From positions 3,725,534 through 3,789,533 of the forward strand of contig CM070615.1 in assembly GCA_036346395.1 (NCBI GenBank): a stretch of DNA of 64,000 nucleotides, in the 5' to 3' direction. Below are positions 33,888-47,800 of the stretch, in pieces; positions within the stretch are counted from its first letter, which is position 1; every line of letters starts with the position of its first letter. The DNA is from Hsuehochloa calcarea. Lineage: Eukaryota > Streptophyta > Magnoliopsida > Poales > Poaceae. Below the pieces are notes generated by a model. The model ran no database searches and was not told the origin of the DNA. It saw only the letters and a program-made list of their open reading frames with translations. A program made the translations under genes and the position numbers.

Positions 33888-36800
33888 ATGTTGGGGGAGC
33901 TCCTGTCCAAGATCCTGCTGTGAGTCTCGGTTTCTTGCTCGAATGCTTCTTGGCTGGGTGAATCACGAATGGGGTGTGGTTTTTCTTGTGTTTTGTCCTG
34001 ATTTCTTGCCCTGTTGGTTTGGTCGGGGGGTCCATCTCCGCGGCGCAGGCTGCTGTTCGGGTATGCCATGCCCGCGTTCGAGTGCTTCAAGACGGTGGAG
34101 ACGCGGCCCAACGACGCGCACATGCTCCGCTTCTGGTGCCAGTACTGGTGAGCCATTCTTAGACGATGTTGTTTGAATCCATCGCATGCTTGTTCTCGAT
34201 TTCTTCTTGCTTGTCTTCTTTTTCTGTTGCTGTGATTTGATTTATTCTCCATTTTGATGTGGAGTGAGATGGCAGATGCACAACTTGGATACCATGGTTC
34301 TCTGTGATACCATGATGCTAACTTTAGTTCTTCACCCTTTAACCTTTTGCTTGCTAACATGGTGTATTTTTATGCGTGTATCTAGGCAAAAGTTCATGTG
34401 CAATGATAGTGCCAACTTTTATTTCCGTCTCCCTTTAGTTTTTTTTTTTAGATTAGATGCATTTTTTATGATGTGTTAAAAGTTGGATGTCTGGTGGATG
34501 ATGACATGGCCATCCTGCCTTGTACAAATAATTAGGAGTATCAATCAGAGAGTTCTTTTTCATTCTTCTGAAGTCTTATAATTATGATTAGCAGTTCTAT
34601 GCTTTTTTTTTGGCTCGACAAAATCAATGTGCTAAATCAATGCTCTGGATTAGAGTGGGCAGAGAAATTCTGGTTTTCTTTTCTCTCTAGATGGTTTAAG
34701 GGTCTGATATGAAACACGGTTTGGTTTGCACCTCTGGGTGAAAGGCGAGAAAAAATGGAACATGTTCATGGGCCATCTAGTATACACTCGTCGATAAATA
34801 ATGATTGGCACGAGGGCGGGGGAAAATCGTGGCATTATTGCTACGAGTTACAAGTGCCTCACATCGTATCTGATTTAGCAATTAGTAATTAATGTGCTGG
34901 GTTATTTCACCTGGGGCCATTTTAATTGTTCAAATTTTCATCAAACTATTTCCACTGTCCAAATGGACGCTTATTGCTGTTTCAATTGAAGGCGGAGGTT
35001 CCAAGCCCGTTATGTATCACATTCCCTTTGGAAGATGTTCAGCCATTTCACTGGAACTATCCAAAATTGTACTTTCGATTGTATTGCTGGAAATTTTATG
35101 CATGATCTTGTAAGGACTAATGACATCCCGGATGAATAAACATGCTTATTTTTTACTTAAACCCTACCACGTTTCTATCGTTCTATGAAAGAATGTGGGT
35201 ACTTTACCCACAACTCCAAAATTGGTTCCTCATCAGCCTATTCAATCTGATTCTCGACAGAATCAGTAGCCTCTACTTTACTGTATGTCTAGCATAAGAT
35301 ACATGAGTATTGATATTCCTTCATGGAGCTCCTTCTTCAATATTAAATGGAAAAAATATGCCCCTTACCCTTAGGGACTTTGGATAGCAATAATGCAAGA
35401 CTTCTGACATCTTAACCTCAAAGTTCTAAATTCCAGAATTGAATCAAGGTCTATGCCATTTGATAGTTTGAAGTCGTAGCGATGGATCAATTAGACATTA
35501 AAATTGAAACGCTTCTGAACTTTTTTACTAACTTGATTGTCAAATACAAGCCAATGAACTTTTTTACCAATTTTGTTGTCATTGTACCCTACTCAAAGTT
35601 TCCTAACAAAATTTCTGTGTTGCTGGTTAGTCATGCACTTTACATTTTTCTTGCCATTCGTCTGGAATTTTAAGTTGCCATGTGGTTTGTATTTCAGATA
35701 TGTGTGCTGAGGAAATATTTCAGGAACATGTGCGTGCAATACAAAATACACCTCACTTGTTGGTTGTAATATGTTACCAGACTATAAACAGTTTATTTTC
35801 ATGTGCTCGTTGTTGATACTCAGATGTATGCTAGTGATTACTATCTAATTGAAAGGCTAGAATATCTTTCCATGAAAGGGATGATAGATTCATCAAATCT
35901 CTTGGCTTGTTTAACAATGTCAAGTTGATTCTGTGTCTAGTTATTCTTTTCATTATATCTGACACAAGATGATTGGTTTTTTTTTAAGAGGAATGCTTCC
36001 TCATATGTTATTTTACCTCTCTGATCCAAGACTTGAGCAATCTGGAAGGTTCTAACACTACTATATTCATTTTGACCAACTTAATTGACTAATGGGGAGA
36101 CCAATTCAAAGTATAGTATACACTTCTAAAATTGCAAAACTAGTTTGTTACAATATTTTTGTGTGTTATTACCTAACATACCTTTGACCCTAGCATGAAG
36201 CTCTTCAAAGAAACAGATCAAGAAGATTCCCATTGACTGGACACTGATGTTTAAAAGAGAGAGGGACTTGCTAATATGAAAATGAGATATGAGATGCTTG
36301 GCTTGGCTGTAGTCATGAATTTTCCCTTACCTCTATTTGACTATGATAGTTTTGGTAAAACTTCACTCAGTAGGTATCAATAGCAGTTTACTGGTCTTTT
36401 TTAGATTAGTCAATAGTTCACCTGTCCTATTTGCTGCAATTACATAGCTTTCTGAATACGTTTATATGGAATGGTTAATTGTGAATAATGCTTATAATTT
36501 AGTTATTCCTGTAGAATCCATTCTAGTTTGGGCTGGAAAAAGCATCATCAGCATGTGCTGTTAACAATTAAACATAGTATTTTGAAATTTGATGTTGGCT
36601 TGCTAGTTTAGTATGAAAAGAGCATGTTACATATGCTTGCAGGGGGGAATTTGTTTCATGACAGTCCTGTGTGGTAGTAGGTATTAATACTCAGTGTGTA
36701 TTAGTTATATTGTTTGTTCCAAGTCTAGTATACTTTAACATGTTTCAGTGATGAAATATTTGGTAGAACATGAAGCTCATTCACTTCAACTGCTTTTCAG

Positions 36801-39531
36801 TTAATACCCTGGTAGAGCAAAGAAGATACTTTTAACAATATTGATTGGGTGCTTTGAGCATCAAACTAAATTCGATAGTGTGTGCGTAAGCATTTGGTAC
36901 TCAAGTGATCTACCAAGGTTATGTTAAGAATAGCAGACTGACTGTAAGGTTTCTATTCTGGAGTATATTTTTTTGGAATTCATGGGAATTTTGGGGCCAT
37001 TAGGATATACACCATCAAGTTGGTATACAGGGTTAATTCTGTCTTTTTTCATTACTATATGGCAAGAACTTGTGTATTATTAAACTTATGGTAGAGTTCA
37101 AGTATAAAACAGGATAACGGCTCCTTGTAAATTGTCCTGTTTGTGAATGTCTCTAGGATTATTGTGGCCATGGTGATAGCCTTTGAGAGCGTCATCTCTT
37201 GGTCAGTTCAATTATCCTTGCTTGCCTTTTTCTTCCTGTTTTAAAATCCACCTCTTATTTACGCATTTATACTATTCATCCATTCCAGGATGCCAATGTT
37301 TGGAGAAATTAAGCTAGCTTTCTTTGTTTACCTGTGGTACCCCAAAACAAAGGTAAGAAAGTATATTTGCTTGTCAACTTTTATGACTCAAATTTTGTAT
37401 TTTGTTCAAGTAACATCTGCATCAATACAATTGTTTCTGTAGGGCAGTGATGTTGTATATGACACCTTCATTCGGCCCATTGTGATGCAATATGAACCAA
37501 ACATCGAGCAGAGGTTACTGCATCTGAGGGCCAAATCTGGGCAGCTACTTAGCTTCTACATTAAGAATTTCGCAGACAAAGGGACAGCTTTCTTCATGGA
37601 TGTCCTGCGCTATGTGGTTTCTGACAAACCTGAAGGATCCAGTGCAGAGGTAATGACATTTTTCTCTGTAAGAACTCAATATAGCATGCGCTATATTAAA
37701 CTTCATCTTCCACATGATCGATTCTTACAAATTTTCTGCATGAGGTAGAGTTACATGCTAGATAATTTTGGAGACTGCATTTCTCCTTTGGAGCTGTGAG
37801 AATTTCTATGAGCAAATGGGTATAGTTTTACTGAAAATAATTTGACCATACATTCTGTTGTACAAGTTGGTCAGTTTTTGGTCCATTAAACAATCTGAAG
37901 TACTTGTGATAAGTTAAGACAACTACTTGCTATGCATACAGTATAGGTTTATTTCTTGTTGTTCAAATTTTAATATCATCACTCAGCAATCCTACATACA
38001 AAAATATCAGAGTATCACAATTCAAGAACTACCTAGCTTTATTCTATATCAGATGTCACCATCAGGTCTCACCAGAAAGTTCACACTACTAAAATTTGCT
38101 TTCAGGCACTACGTAGTTCTCAATCTGGGGGAAACAACTCCCAAGCAAAGTACCGCAATTAAATAACTACTTTTATTTACCACCAGAAATCCTACCAAAA
38201 TTACTCCTGCCATCAGAAAACTGTTTTCATTTATCGCATGTTTTAGTCTCCAAAGGAGTCCAAATTAATAGTTTCTTTAAAAAAAAGTTGAAAATCCTGT
38301 GATCAGAAACTTAAAATACAAATAGTCCCTGAATGCTACCAAGAAGTTTGCCTCCTTTTGATCCAATTTTACTGCAAGAAATCTCACCAAAAGACACCAC
38401 ATTTCTTTAGCCAAGCTTTTCTTTCCCATGAACCATGACACCACCTGGTTTTCCAATCTGAAGAAACTCCAACTAGCATCAAAACAAAGTTTTTTACAAA
38501 TAAAGGGCAATTCTCCAACCCTGCCAAATCACTCCTCCCTTTGTTTCCCTCTCATTGCCCCACTTTGACAAGCAGACAGGGCCATTATCCAATCCATCCA
38601 TGCCAGTGCCAACTGCCAAGGACCTGTTCCTTCCTTCTCCCCAATCTTAACTAAGGTCATGGCTCACCCATGCGGCCCCTGCCGTTGTCAGCTCTCGCTG
38701 CCTTTGCCCGGCCTGGGTCCACCGGACAGTGACGCGCAACCGGCTGTAGTGTAACAGGGAAAGCCATCGCGCGCACAAACGTGGGTATTGTCCGCACAAG
38801 AGCCAAAGAGCCAACCAAACCAAACCATACCATCCATTTCATTCCCTTCCACAAAACCAACTGTGTTGTCAGGTTTCTGTCATGTTACAACACCTTGCCT
38901 TGCAATGTTGCTCTCTCCTTGCATTGTCCTAATTTCCATGGCTGTTCAGTTCATCCTCATCTGTTCTGTGAAGCTTAGGATTGTCTCCCTGTTATGATCA
39001 AAATCTCCTTGTGTGATATTCTGTATGTCTTGAATGTTAACTAAAGAAACCAAAATCTGCGGTCTACATACGGACTATTACATGGGATCATCCCTGTGTG
39101 AGGACCTAATCGCTGTCAGTCTCCGATCACCGCGTATCATGTCAATTGGACGGTTGAGGATTGGTTGTTGCGTGGTCCGAAGACGGACCTGTATAAGTTT
39201 ACGTCGAGCTCCGACAAATGCGCATTAAGACAGCCTACGTGTCCATCAAATGGGCATGTGCTTCCATGTGTACGAATCACGATGCGTGAGGTACAATGCA
39301 CTGTTGACAGTTTGAACACAAGTATTGACAACGGTTGCTTCTCGTTGTTTGCTTGTGCAGCAGAGGAACAAGAAATCCAGCTGGAGCCCCTTCGCGACCA
39401 AACGCCGGCCACCGTCTCCGCCGCCGCAGGAGTCTATCTTCGACAACCCTGATGCCGCCGTCGTCGCCGAAGCTCTGCGCGCTACCATCAACCCCAAGCC
39501 CCGGCGAGCACAAAATGGCAAGCATTATTAG
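33888..39531 (+). CDS. HVA22: HVA22-like protein (TB2/DP1 family), six exons
   Basis: Exons 33888-33919, 34049-34147, 37157-37201, 37289-37352, 37443-37649 and 39361-39531 join in frame with GT/AG junctions to 205 residues. The protein has the TB2/DP1/HVA22 domain at about 1-110: hydrophobic start MLGELLSKILLLLFGYAMPAF, ECFKTVE, LRFWCQYWIIVA, then KLAFFVYLWYPKTKG and VYDTFIRP. A charged C-terminal tail is rich in K, R and P (KKSSWSPF...RRPPSPPPQ). Family members are ER proteins with hairpin membrane segments related to yeast Yop1 and REEP; plant members are linked to stress, ABA and vesicle traffic. The FWCQYW and tail layout fits the HVA22 i/j/k subgroup. Compared with that subgroup about nine residues are missing before SWMPMFGE, at the exon 3/4 junction. 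Introns 2 (3.0 kb) and 5 (1.7 kb) are long. The CT-rich 33640-33887 is the likely 5' UTR. Confidence 0.93.
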
Positions 39532-40037
39532 AGGAGATCGAGCAACTTTTACACCATTTTTAGGAGATGACTGTGTACATAGAATGATTCAATGTAAGGT
39601 GAAAGAAGTGATTGAGTACATAGAAAAATCCAGCAACCCAATGCGAACAAATATGCATGAAGCTTGTTGTAGTCTTGAAGACTTGTGGTGATAGAAATAT
39701 TCTCTCTTTTCCCCTCACATGCTTATTTTCTCATTTCCTCGCCATTATTGCATCAATCATGAGCTCATGACCACTAAAAAAGGAAACCTCAAGCTAGCTA
39801 ACCAGTCTGATTCTGTTAGTATGAAATTAATCCTTACTCTTGTTATCATTTCTCTTTGTGCCTAATCCTAGCAAATTATTTACACGAATTACAACGCAAA
39901 CATAGCCCGAAAATTCTAGGAGAATTTCTATTCACACAAAGCTAGAACAAATCCCTCGAAAAACAAGCTAAAAGAAAAGAAATGGAAGAAAAACCAGGTG
40001 CAACCAAGAACCGCATGGCTCCGGTTCGCCGGAGGAG

Positions 40038-40496
40038 TCACGGCCGGAAGAGCGCTCCGATGAAGCTGAGGCAGCCGAGCAGGAGGCGGCAGAGCGGGCC
40101 GCGCCAGCGCTGGCATCGGCGGCCGGGGTCCTCCCTCGCCGACGGCGTCATCTGCAGGTAGGCGTACGCGGCGTGCTTCACCAGCGGGTGGCGTATCATG
40201 TGTATGTCCCCGCAGCTGCTGCCGCCGCCGCAGGCCGCGAGCGAGCCCGCCGCGTATTCGGGCGAGGACAGGATGTCCCGGAGGCTGGTGTACCCGTGCC
40301 CACCGTCCCCGTCGTCGCCGTTGGGGATCTCGATCTTCGGCGGCGCCCACTGCCCCGGCGCCCGCCGCTTCGGCGTGCGCCAGTGCCGCAGCTCGAAGTC
40401 CCCGGGGGCGCCGCCGTTGGCGAGCGGCGAGCGCAGCCGCTTGTATTGCCCCGGCGGCGACGGTGACTCCGGCACCGCAGCCAGCGCCGATGGCAT
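40038..40496 (-). CDS. Small intronless plant protein, function unknown
   Basis: The ATG at 40496 opens 152 residues starting MPSALAAVPESPSPPGQYKR. The conserved-looking parts are YKRLRSPLA (about 18-26), LRHWRTPKRRAPGQWAPPKI, TSLRDILSSPEY and HPLVKHAAYAYLQM; the end is hydrophobic and Cys-rich (CRLLLGCLSFIGALF). I have seen such SLRDIL...HPLVKHAA.AYLQ proteins in other plants but know no named domain or function. GC content is high, as in grass genes. A longer frame upstream has no ATG. A TATA box lies 109 bp upstream. The gene is convergent with the HVA22 gene, whose stop is 507 bp away. Confidence 0.8.
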   Translation of the reverse strand: MPSALAAVPESPSPPGQYKRLRSPLANGGAPGDFELRHWRTPKRRAPGQWAPPKIEIPNGDDGDGGHGYTSLRDILSSPEYAAGSLAACGGGSSCGDIHMIRHPLVKHAAYAYLQMTPSAREDPGRRCQRWRGPLCRLLLGCLSFIGALFRP

Positions 40497-40604
40497 AACA
40501 GCGACGATCAAAGAGTGAGAAGAATCGAATCAAACAGCTCGAGAGGATAAGAAGACCTGGAATGGTGAGGGAGCGAGAGAGAGAGACTGGGCTTAGAATT
40601 CTCA

Positions 40605-40612
40605 CTATATAA
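40605..40612 (-). promoter_or_regulatory. TATA box of the small gene at 40038-40496
   Basis: On the minus strand the site reads TTATATAG within CACATTATATAGTGAG, 109 bp upstream of the ATG at 40496. A (GA)n run lies between (about 40570-40588), common in grass 5' UTRs. Confidence 0.6.
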
Positions 40613-40619
40613 TGTGCCT

Positions 40620-42540
40620 CTAAAAATTTGGGAAATGGTAGCTCGGAGGCTAATTTGGCCCACACGTCATGGACTGGGAAAATATGCTTGTACGGAAAAA
40701 TTGGAGGCAGAGTGAGGATGGGAATGGAATTTTTGGGGGATTAGTGACTCACTTAACCCGAAACGGCTTGTCAGATCGGCTGGGGTGGGCCCGCACCAAT
40801 TATTGGTTCCACGTCATCCGGCCACGGCTAAACGTTGTGTTTCTCCCCTGGTTTTCTTCCGCGTAATTACGAAGTTACACAGGAATCCAAAAGTTTTTAG
40901 AACTTCGCGGCATCCATGAGATAGGATGTTGATGTTATTAACATAACTTAATAACATAGTCAAAACATTATATTGTTTCTCAATTCTAGGTAATGTTGTT
41001 TCCAACCATATATTTAGAAGCGCAAGTTTTTAAATAAAAAGAAGTATGTGGAAAATAGTGGGAGATATGACCCCTTTCGTACAAAGTATTCAGAATTGGG
41101 TGGAGAACGATAAGATCACCAACTCTCAAGAAATCGAATGGCCATGATTAGCGATAGTGGCTACCCACCAAGCGGACGAAAGTGATGAGAAATTGGTACG
41201 TGGAATCTATGACATAAGCGAGGTTCTCGATTAAGATAACTAAATTAGTATGGGTCAAACAACCACCTAGTTTTTCCAAATGATGTTGTCGGTCTCAGAT
41301 GAATTTTTAAGATAATGGTAAGAAAAATGTAGCCATATCTAAGTATTTCGGACCCGGTACTTCCAATCTTCCGAAAGGAGGAAATTAACACGTGGAAAAT
41401 AATAAAAGAAAAAAGGTCAATTTCATTCATTTCTATCTCAAGAGGATAGACCCACCACATGGAATATTTCAAAATAAGGGGAAGATCAATCGCCAACCGC
41501 TCTCGAGAAATTGAATGGCCAGGATCGAGCCTAGTGGAACCCCACAATCGTGGTGGCACGAAGGCGATGAGAAATTGCGGTGGAATGGAGATGTGACCTT
41601 AATAGTGCAGCATTTTGCTGACGACCTCACGTCACAGCAACACAGCACAACGTCTACTTTTCTTTGTTCGAGTTCACTCAAGTAGGCCACGAGAATGGGG
41701 CCCAATCAGCATCAATCCAACTCAGCATTCCACATTGGAATCTTGGTCTAGTTGCCACCTACAAATTTCTACTTAATTAAATCTTGGTCTAGTTGCCACC
41801 TACAAATTTCTACTTAATTAAGGTGTAACTAAGCTCTCCATGCCTGAATGACAGTATGTCATGCCCCAGAAATGGAATTAATGCGCAAAAGAAGTATACT
41901 AATTCTCTGAATTGGACATCTACTAGGATGAGTTGGACCAAGTGGCGCACAGAGCATAAATTCCTCTTTTTTTGAGACAAGTAGGATTCAGTTAAAGTGC
42001 ATATTATACCTGCAGATCTTTGGATTAAAAAATAAGGGTCGAGCTGATCTCTGCCATCAGATAGAAGGCAAATACTCTCGTCGAAGAGACAAGAGTCTAT
42101 ACCAGTGCTAGTTGGCCCATATTCTCTTGCCGTTTCTATTGGTTACTTTAATCAAGATACTTATTTTCCACCAGATAATACTTTGTATTGGCCGGCCATT
42201 TGGATGAAACTAAGAATCGGATTTGTCAAAAAGCTAACCCGTTTTTGCAGCGAAGTGCAGCCAAGGCTCAAGATTTTCCTAAAGAATTGTACTTTCTATC
42301 AGATGGACTTGCAGGCGGCCGGTAACTAAAAAAGAAAGGACACCACACCACACAAGTCCTCTCTCCCTCGACATGCATGCATGGCTACCGTTGTCATTTT
42401 ACTTCTTGATTCGACATGCACAGTGCGCCCTTAAACCAAGTTTCGACAAGTCATATTCTCAGCTGATAAAATGTTATTGATCCATACGTCTGGGGCATTT
42501 TCATTTCGTAGTAATTAATTAGTGAAGACGCCAGAACAAA
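40620..42540. other. No gene seen; 41-bp tandem duplication at 41740-41821
   Basis: Intergenic DNA. The unit AATCTTGGTCTAGTTGCCAC plus CTACAAATTTCTACTTAATT occurs twice exactly, back to back. A diverged pair of longer segments (about 41030-41280 and 41390-41590; each with GTGGAAAATA/GTGGAATATT, GAAATCGAATGGCCA/GAAATTGAATGGCCA and CGATGAGAAATTG-like strings) suggests an older duplication. Confidence 0.5.
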
Positions 42541-44807
42541 TAGAGACGTAGCTGCAGCTAATGCATGTGAGCCGAGCAAAGGCTTACATCGCTGCTGGGA
42601 GTTAGGACAACTAGTTAGTTTACTCCATGTGTTACAGGTTAATGATCTAATGATTGGTTAATAGATCATTGGTTAAGAGGACAGTGCAATTTTCCCCCTA
42701 AAAGAATTCGACTTTTAGAAGGTGTTTTTTTCCTTCCGAGAACACGCAGCAGAAGTTGAGACAACCTCATCCCCCATGCAAAATTGCAAATAGATAAGTC
42801 TTGATGTGGTACTGATGTGGTGTGCCATTTACGACTACTCCACACAAGATATTCGACAATGACTACGACCTGTATTTATAGCCATAGGCAAGTTTACATC
42901 TTCTCTTATATGACACCGATTGTGCTAGAGATTTTGGAAAATTCAAGTAACATATAAGGAATTAACCCTTATAATAACCTAAGATCGTAAAACAAATTAA
43001 CAAACTGCAGAAGATGGTGGTCAGGAGGAAACAATAAAAGTCAACTGATGCCTGATGGGACAACAAGAAAACGCAATGGAGTAGCTTTTAATTCGAAGCT
43101 GCGGGGAAACAAGCTAATCATATCATAGAGATCAGGAATTTCCTTCAGAAACAAAACATCGTAAGAGATTGCCCAGTGATGGATAGGATAGCTAGTCTAG
43201 CAAAACACTCAAGGTCAACATGTCATATGTAAAAGCAACCTTCCTCATTGCATCAGTCCATTTCAAGATGACACTAGTGAAACCAAACCCGATTAATATC
43301 ACCGAATGATTCAGCTTCTAATTTTTCAGTGCTACTTGAAATGAATTCACTCGTAGAGATCGCTGCACTGTACATTTTCAGGTACCATACCCTGGTTCTA
43401 CACTCCTGCTGAGGTACAACATGCGACATACAAGGTACAACAAATGCAGCTTGCGTTGTTTCATTCAACTTGTCGGTACAGGCCTGAAAATGATCAGGAT
43501 ATTGGCATGTCGGCTAGATCCAGAAAACTACGAACATGGCACTAGGTTGCCATCTGTACATCACAGCCATTCCCTGGAACCTCTGTTCTCCAGTTTCTGC
43601 TCCATTTGATCGGCCATTGATAGCCCACACCGAGAAACAGACAATTCACAGGTATCTGAATGGTACTTGCCACCATACTTACTAGTCTTCAGCTTATGCA
43701 GGTGGGGAGATCCACAATGTCGGAGGATGGTTTATCCTGCTGCTGAGGTGTACTAACTTCCAGGAAGTCCTCCGCGTTGAATTTATCAATTCCCTCCCAC
43801 TCCACCTCTGCTGTGTTTTCGAGTTAAGGGTTTAGCGGTTTCACATCGAAATGGGGTGTGCTATACTACAGAATTAGTGCACAACTAAAAGATAAGGGGA
43901 TAGAGACTGTTAGAAAAAGGATACGGGCTGTATTCCACATGTCGGTAATGCTAACCCCTGTGTCTGATAAGAGCCAGTAGTCTGCATCAGTCTGCACACA
44001 AAAAAAAAAGTGTCCTTGCGTCATAAAGTGCTCGTGCCAGAAAAAAATAGCTATACAAATTGCAATTGAACTCAATTGTGATAGAAAAGATATATCACTT
44101 CCTAATATAGGTCATGATATGCTCCATAACAGATAAGGGTGCATTCTTTATTTTCTTTGGAATTAATTTGGGTAGAACATTTTCCTAATATAGGTTCATG
44201 ATATACTCTGTCCACGAGGTAGTAGGACCAGTCAAAATTCAATAGCTGGCCCTTTTCTTCCCAAAGGAAAAAGGTTCCGCAATTCATCAGTTCTGTGATG
44301 ATTGACCAGTAACCAAGTCAAGTAGCTCTTTACAGGTTAATCTGCTAATCATCAAAAGAAAAGGTAGTAGAATGAAATGAAGGAGCACAGGAAAGATCAG
44401 ACGCTAATAGTACATCACAAGAGTGATACAGTGAAGTTGACGTAAAGCGACTCTATTTGCCTAATTAGACAGAAGCGTGGTTGAAGCAGAAAGTAGTGAC
44501 ACTGCACATAGGTGAAAACCCATACTATAATAAGAACAGGATCTTATCCAGATTGATTTTAATGGGAATATCTTGCGAACATTGCATGGAGGTGAACTTA
44601 CATCAAGTTCCGAAGGGGCAATCTTCATCATTCCTCCAATATCCTGTGAACTAGTAGGAGCATCAGGAGGCATTATCAGCCCTTCTTGAATATTCGGTTC
44701 CATCTCTGCAGCTTTGTTGGATTCTGCAGCCAATGGTGTCCTAGGATTCTCTAGAGAATCCATGTTTACGGTCTGTGTGGGCCTTGGAGGAGTCTCCATG
44801 CCATTCA
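42541..44807. repeat. Segmental duplication, copy 1 (E2F 3' region)
   Basis: This stretch, from 42541 through E2F exons 14, 13 and most of 12, is repeated in direct orientation at 61783-64000. Offset is 19218 bp at exons 13 and 14 and 19228 bp at the end of exon 12. Roughly 35 substitutions and a few indels were counted by eye over 2.2 kb. The repeat probably extends further right in both copies, since the window ends inside copy 2. Confidence 0.95.
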
Positions 44808-47800
44808 TCTCCTCAAATTGACTAAAATAAACCAACAACAATAACATTAGTATTTATGTTAAGTTAGAGCTCTACATTCCAAAGTTATGATTTTTAGCAT
44901 TATCATGCCAGAGACGTAGAGGTGATAGCATATACCTAACAAGGTACACATCTATCGGACCCATAGTGCTTCTTAGAACAATCCTATATCTCCTTTGAGG
45001 ATAATCATTCACCTGCATGGGGAAGGAAGCTGCCTTCATTAACAAAATGTAACAAGTAACATCCATCTAAGGTCCTAAAGGTAACAAACATATTGTTACT
45101 ACTCACCTCATCAGGATCTGGGACCTCCAGAGTTGTACCATGAGGTGCTTTTATTGCAATTAGGGTCTGATTCTGCAAATTGTAGTACAGTGTTGATAAT
45201 TTACTTGATTCATAAAGATAGTATGGATCATTTAACTATTATTACTAGAGTTCAAAAAGGGACCTGAAAGCAGGGCAAAGACTTGATATCATCTTCCGTA
45301 ACGTAAAGCCACCTGTAGGAAATGAGGTGCAAGAACAGATTTTAAAAACTTGCATTGTAGTCCTAGACGTCTTGAGTAATTATGATGAACATATAGTTGC
45401 TTTCTCAAGGGAAAAATGAGATACTTACTTTTGGTTATTTTCATCTTCAGTGAGCTCTCTTAACTTGCCTCGCATTTCACTGCAAGAAACATTGGAGAAG
45501 CATGGTTAGTGAAAGAACAACATCGGGACCTTGAAGTAACTGGTCACCAACCTTATTTGTTCGTCGAAGCTGTGCTCCTGCAGTGTGAGGGCTTCAATAT
45601 CTGCCTGTCGATGAAAATTATAAAGAATCATTACTTTTTTCATAGCAAAAGAACCATTACTTAAGCATCTCCAGAAGCAATAGTAGTCACAATTAGGACG
45701 GCATAAAGCATGATACCTGTAAAATGGACATATCATCGCTAACTTCTCCTGGTCGAGAGTCATCAATTCCTCTGCAAAAGGACATATAAAGTAAGTGATG
45801 CCCACAAAACACTAATGACAGATATGGACACAAAGAGGATAAATTACTTCCAACGGATATTGTTCTTAAGCTTCTTTTCTATCAGCCCTATCCCTTCAAG
45901 GACATTAGTAATGTCATATATACGCCTCTTTTGTACCTGCAGAACAAGTAGCACATTTATATGCTTAACAAAAGAACGGTGTACTTGCAACAAGACACGA
46001 TAAAAAAAAAACTACCGACCTCTAATGTTTCTGCAGCATTATTCAAATCAACTATGCCACCAGGCGCACCTTTTAGCAAGTTCAGGAACTTTTTTGTCAA
46101 TAGTCCTAAAAGAATAACACGGATAAATGACGAAATAAGTTAAGAAGCTACCAATAAAATATCAGTCCAGAAGGAGAACACCAGTCCAAAGATGAGTGCC
46201 TCTACTAACCTAGAGAACTATCGTAGCGGCAACCACCAACAGGAGTAACTGGATTGCCTGGAGAACCTGGGAAAGAGTATGCAGTTGACATGAGTAACTT
46301 GGCCCAAGATAAGGATGATCCATGGCTGACTGAATGTGCATCACTCACCAGAACACAAAGGGGTCTGAGGACAAGATTTCTGGCCTTTTGCAGCCTTAGA
46401 TTTAGCAGAAATTTTAGAACCTTTTCCTGAAAGTGGTGTAGGAACTGGACTACTTGCTGCGTTAGCACATCCAGGGCTCATCATCCAGTCATCTGATTCA
46501 GCGGCTTCATTGTCTTCTCTTTCATGTTTCCGCTTTAACTACAAACAAAACATTGTTAGATTTGATGCGAGAAGCAACAGATTGCATGAAAATATCTCAG
46601 TATAATTTCAAAAGGTATTCAACATTTAATATTACTGAATGAAATCTGCCCAAAGTGTTCTGTTACTACAGCAATAATGCGGCGTCCTTTTAAGAATACC
46701 AATAGGTAGCCACAACTACAAGTGCAAGTATTCTATTATAGAAAACACATTAGTCTTACAGCTAAAGCATTATAGCATGAGAGACGTCCCAGCTAAGGGG
46801 GAAGAGAGCCATAAGAGAACAAACTTCTGAAACGGAAATTTTTAGAAGTGTAGTTGTTACTAATGGATCCTGGGAAGGTTGTGGCATGTGAATTGGTGCC
46901 TGAATTTATACATGTTAAGAAATTAAAACAGATTCTCAATTAGACAACAGAATCATAAAAACTATCATGAAACTGTAATGTATATGTCGTAAAAAAAAAG
47001 GGACTGTTTATTGCTATTTTTTGATCTTTATAGTTCTTTCAGCAAATTCAAATCTTGCACCTCTTTTCACACTGCAAGAGGAAGTTGACCACAGATTGAA
47101 ATTCATAACACAGTGGAACGTGGCTTGCCTTGTGATTTTCAAGCCAACACGACATGTTACACAATGCGCAAGCATGAACCACTATTGGTTGCAAGGAGCA
47201 AACTGAAGTAACATCACTATTTGAACCTGACTAGCTATTAGAGAGCAGCCGGAAACATGATTCTCGCTGACTTTCAGCAACATAGCTCTCTCTATTGAAG
47301 ACGGTGAATGAAATAGTAGCGGTCCATAGTACCTAAACTGTCTGATGGATGAGAACTTTACCTACATGGCTACATCACATAAGCAAATAAATAGTCACGC
47401 CAAATCATTTACCCTCAGAACCTGTACTCATTTGCTCTCTTTTCATGATGTATGAAAAATCATGATATTAGTCGCATTTGGAAGCAATGCGGTTATTAAA
47501 ACCCCCACCACATTGTAAATTTAGGTAACAGTTGATTAAACCATTCACCATTCCATAAAAAACCAACAAGTCCTGCGAAGACGGCCCACACTAAAAGAAT
47601 CCATCAGCACAAGAATCACCAAACTCTTCACCATGGGCTATTATAGTCTAGTTTGTGCTGGATCAACTACCGAAGGGCAAAGAATAAAAAAGTATCTTCT
47701 GTAGCAACTAAAGTGCCCATCAGCAAGGCGGTGCACCGATCTATTCTGTGACTGAAAGTAGAAGCCAAGTAAAAAAAACATCGTCCTTTCCCTCAAACTT

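Noticed and set aside
33530..34360. 276-residue minus-strand open frame over the HVA22 first exons
   Set aside because: It is antisense to the 5' UTR and exons 1-2 of a well-supported gene and shows no domain.
39928..40665. 245-residue minus-strand frame overlapping the small gene
   Set aside because: It is an Ala/Arg-rich shadow in another frame. The 40038-40496 frame has an ATG, a TATA box and conserved-looking motifs.
43274..43468. Minus-strand frame MNETTQAAFVVPCMSHVV, also near 62501-62686
   Set aside because: It lies downstream of the E2F stop, probably in the 3' UTR or flank. Its repetition only reflects the segmental duplication.
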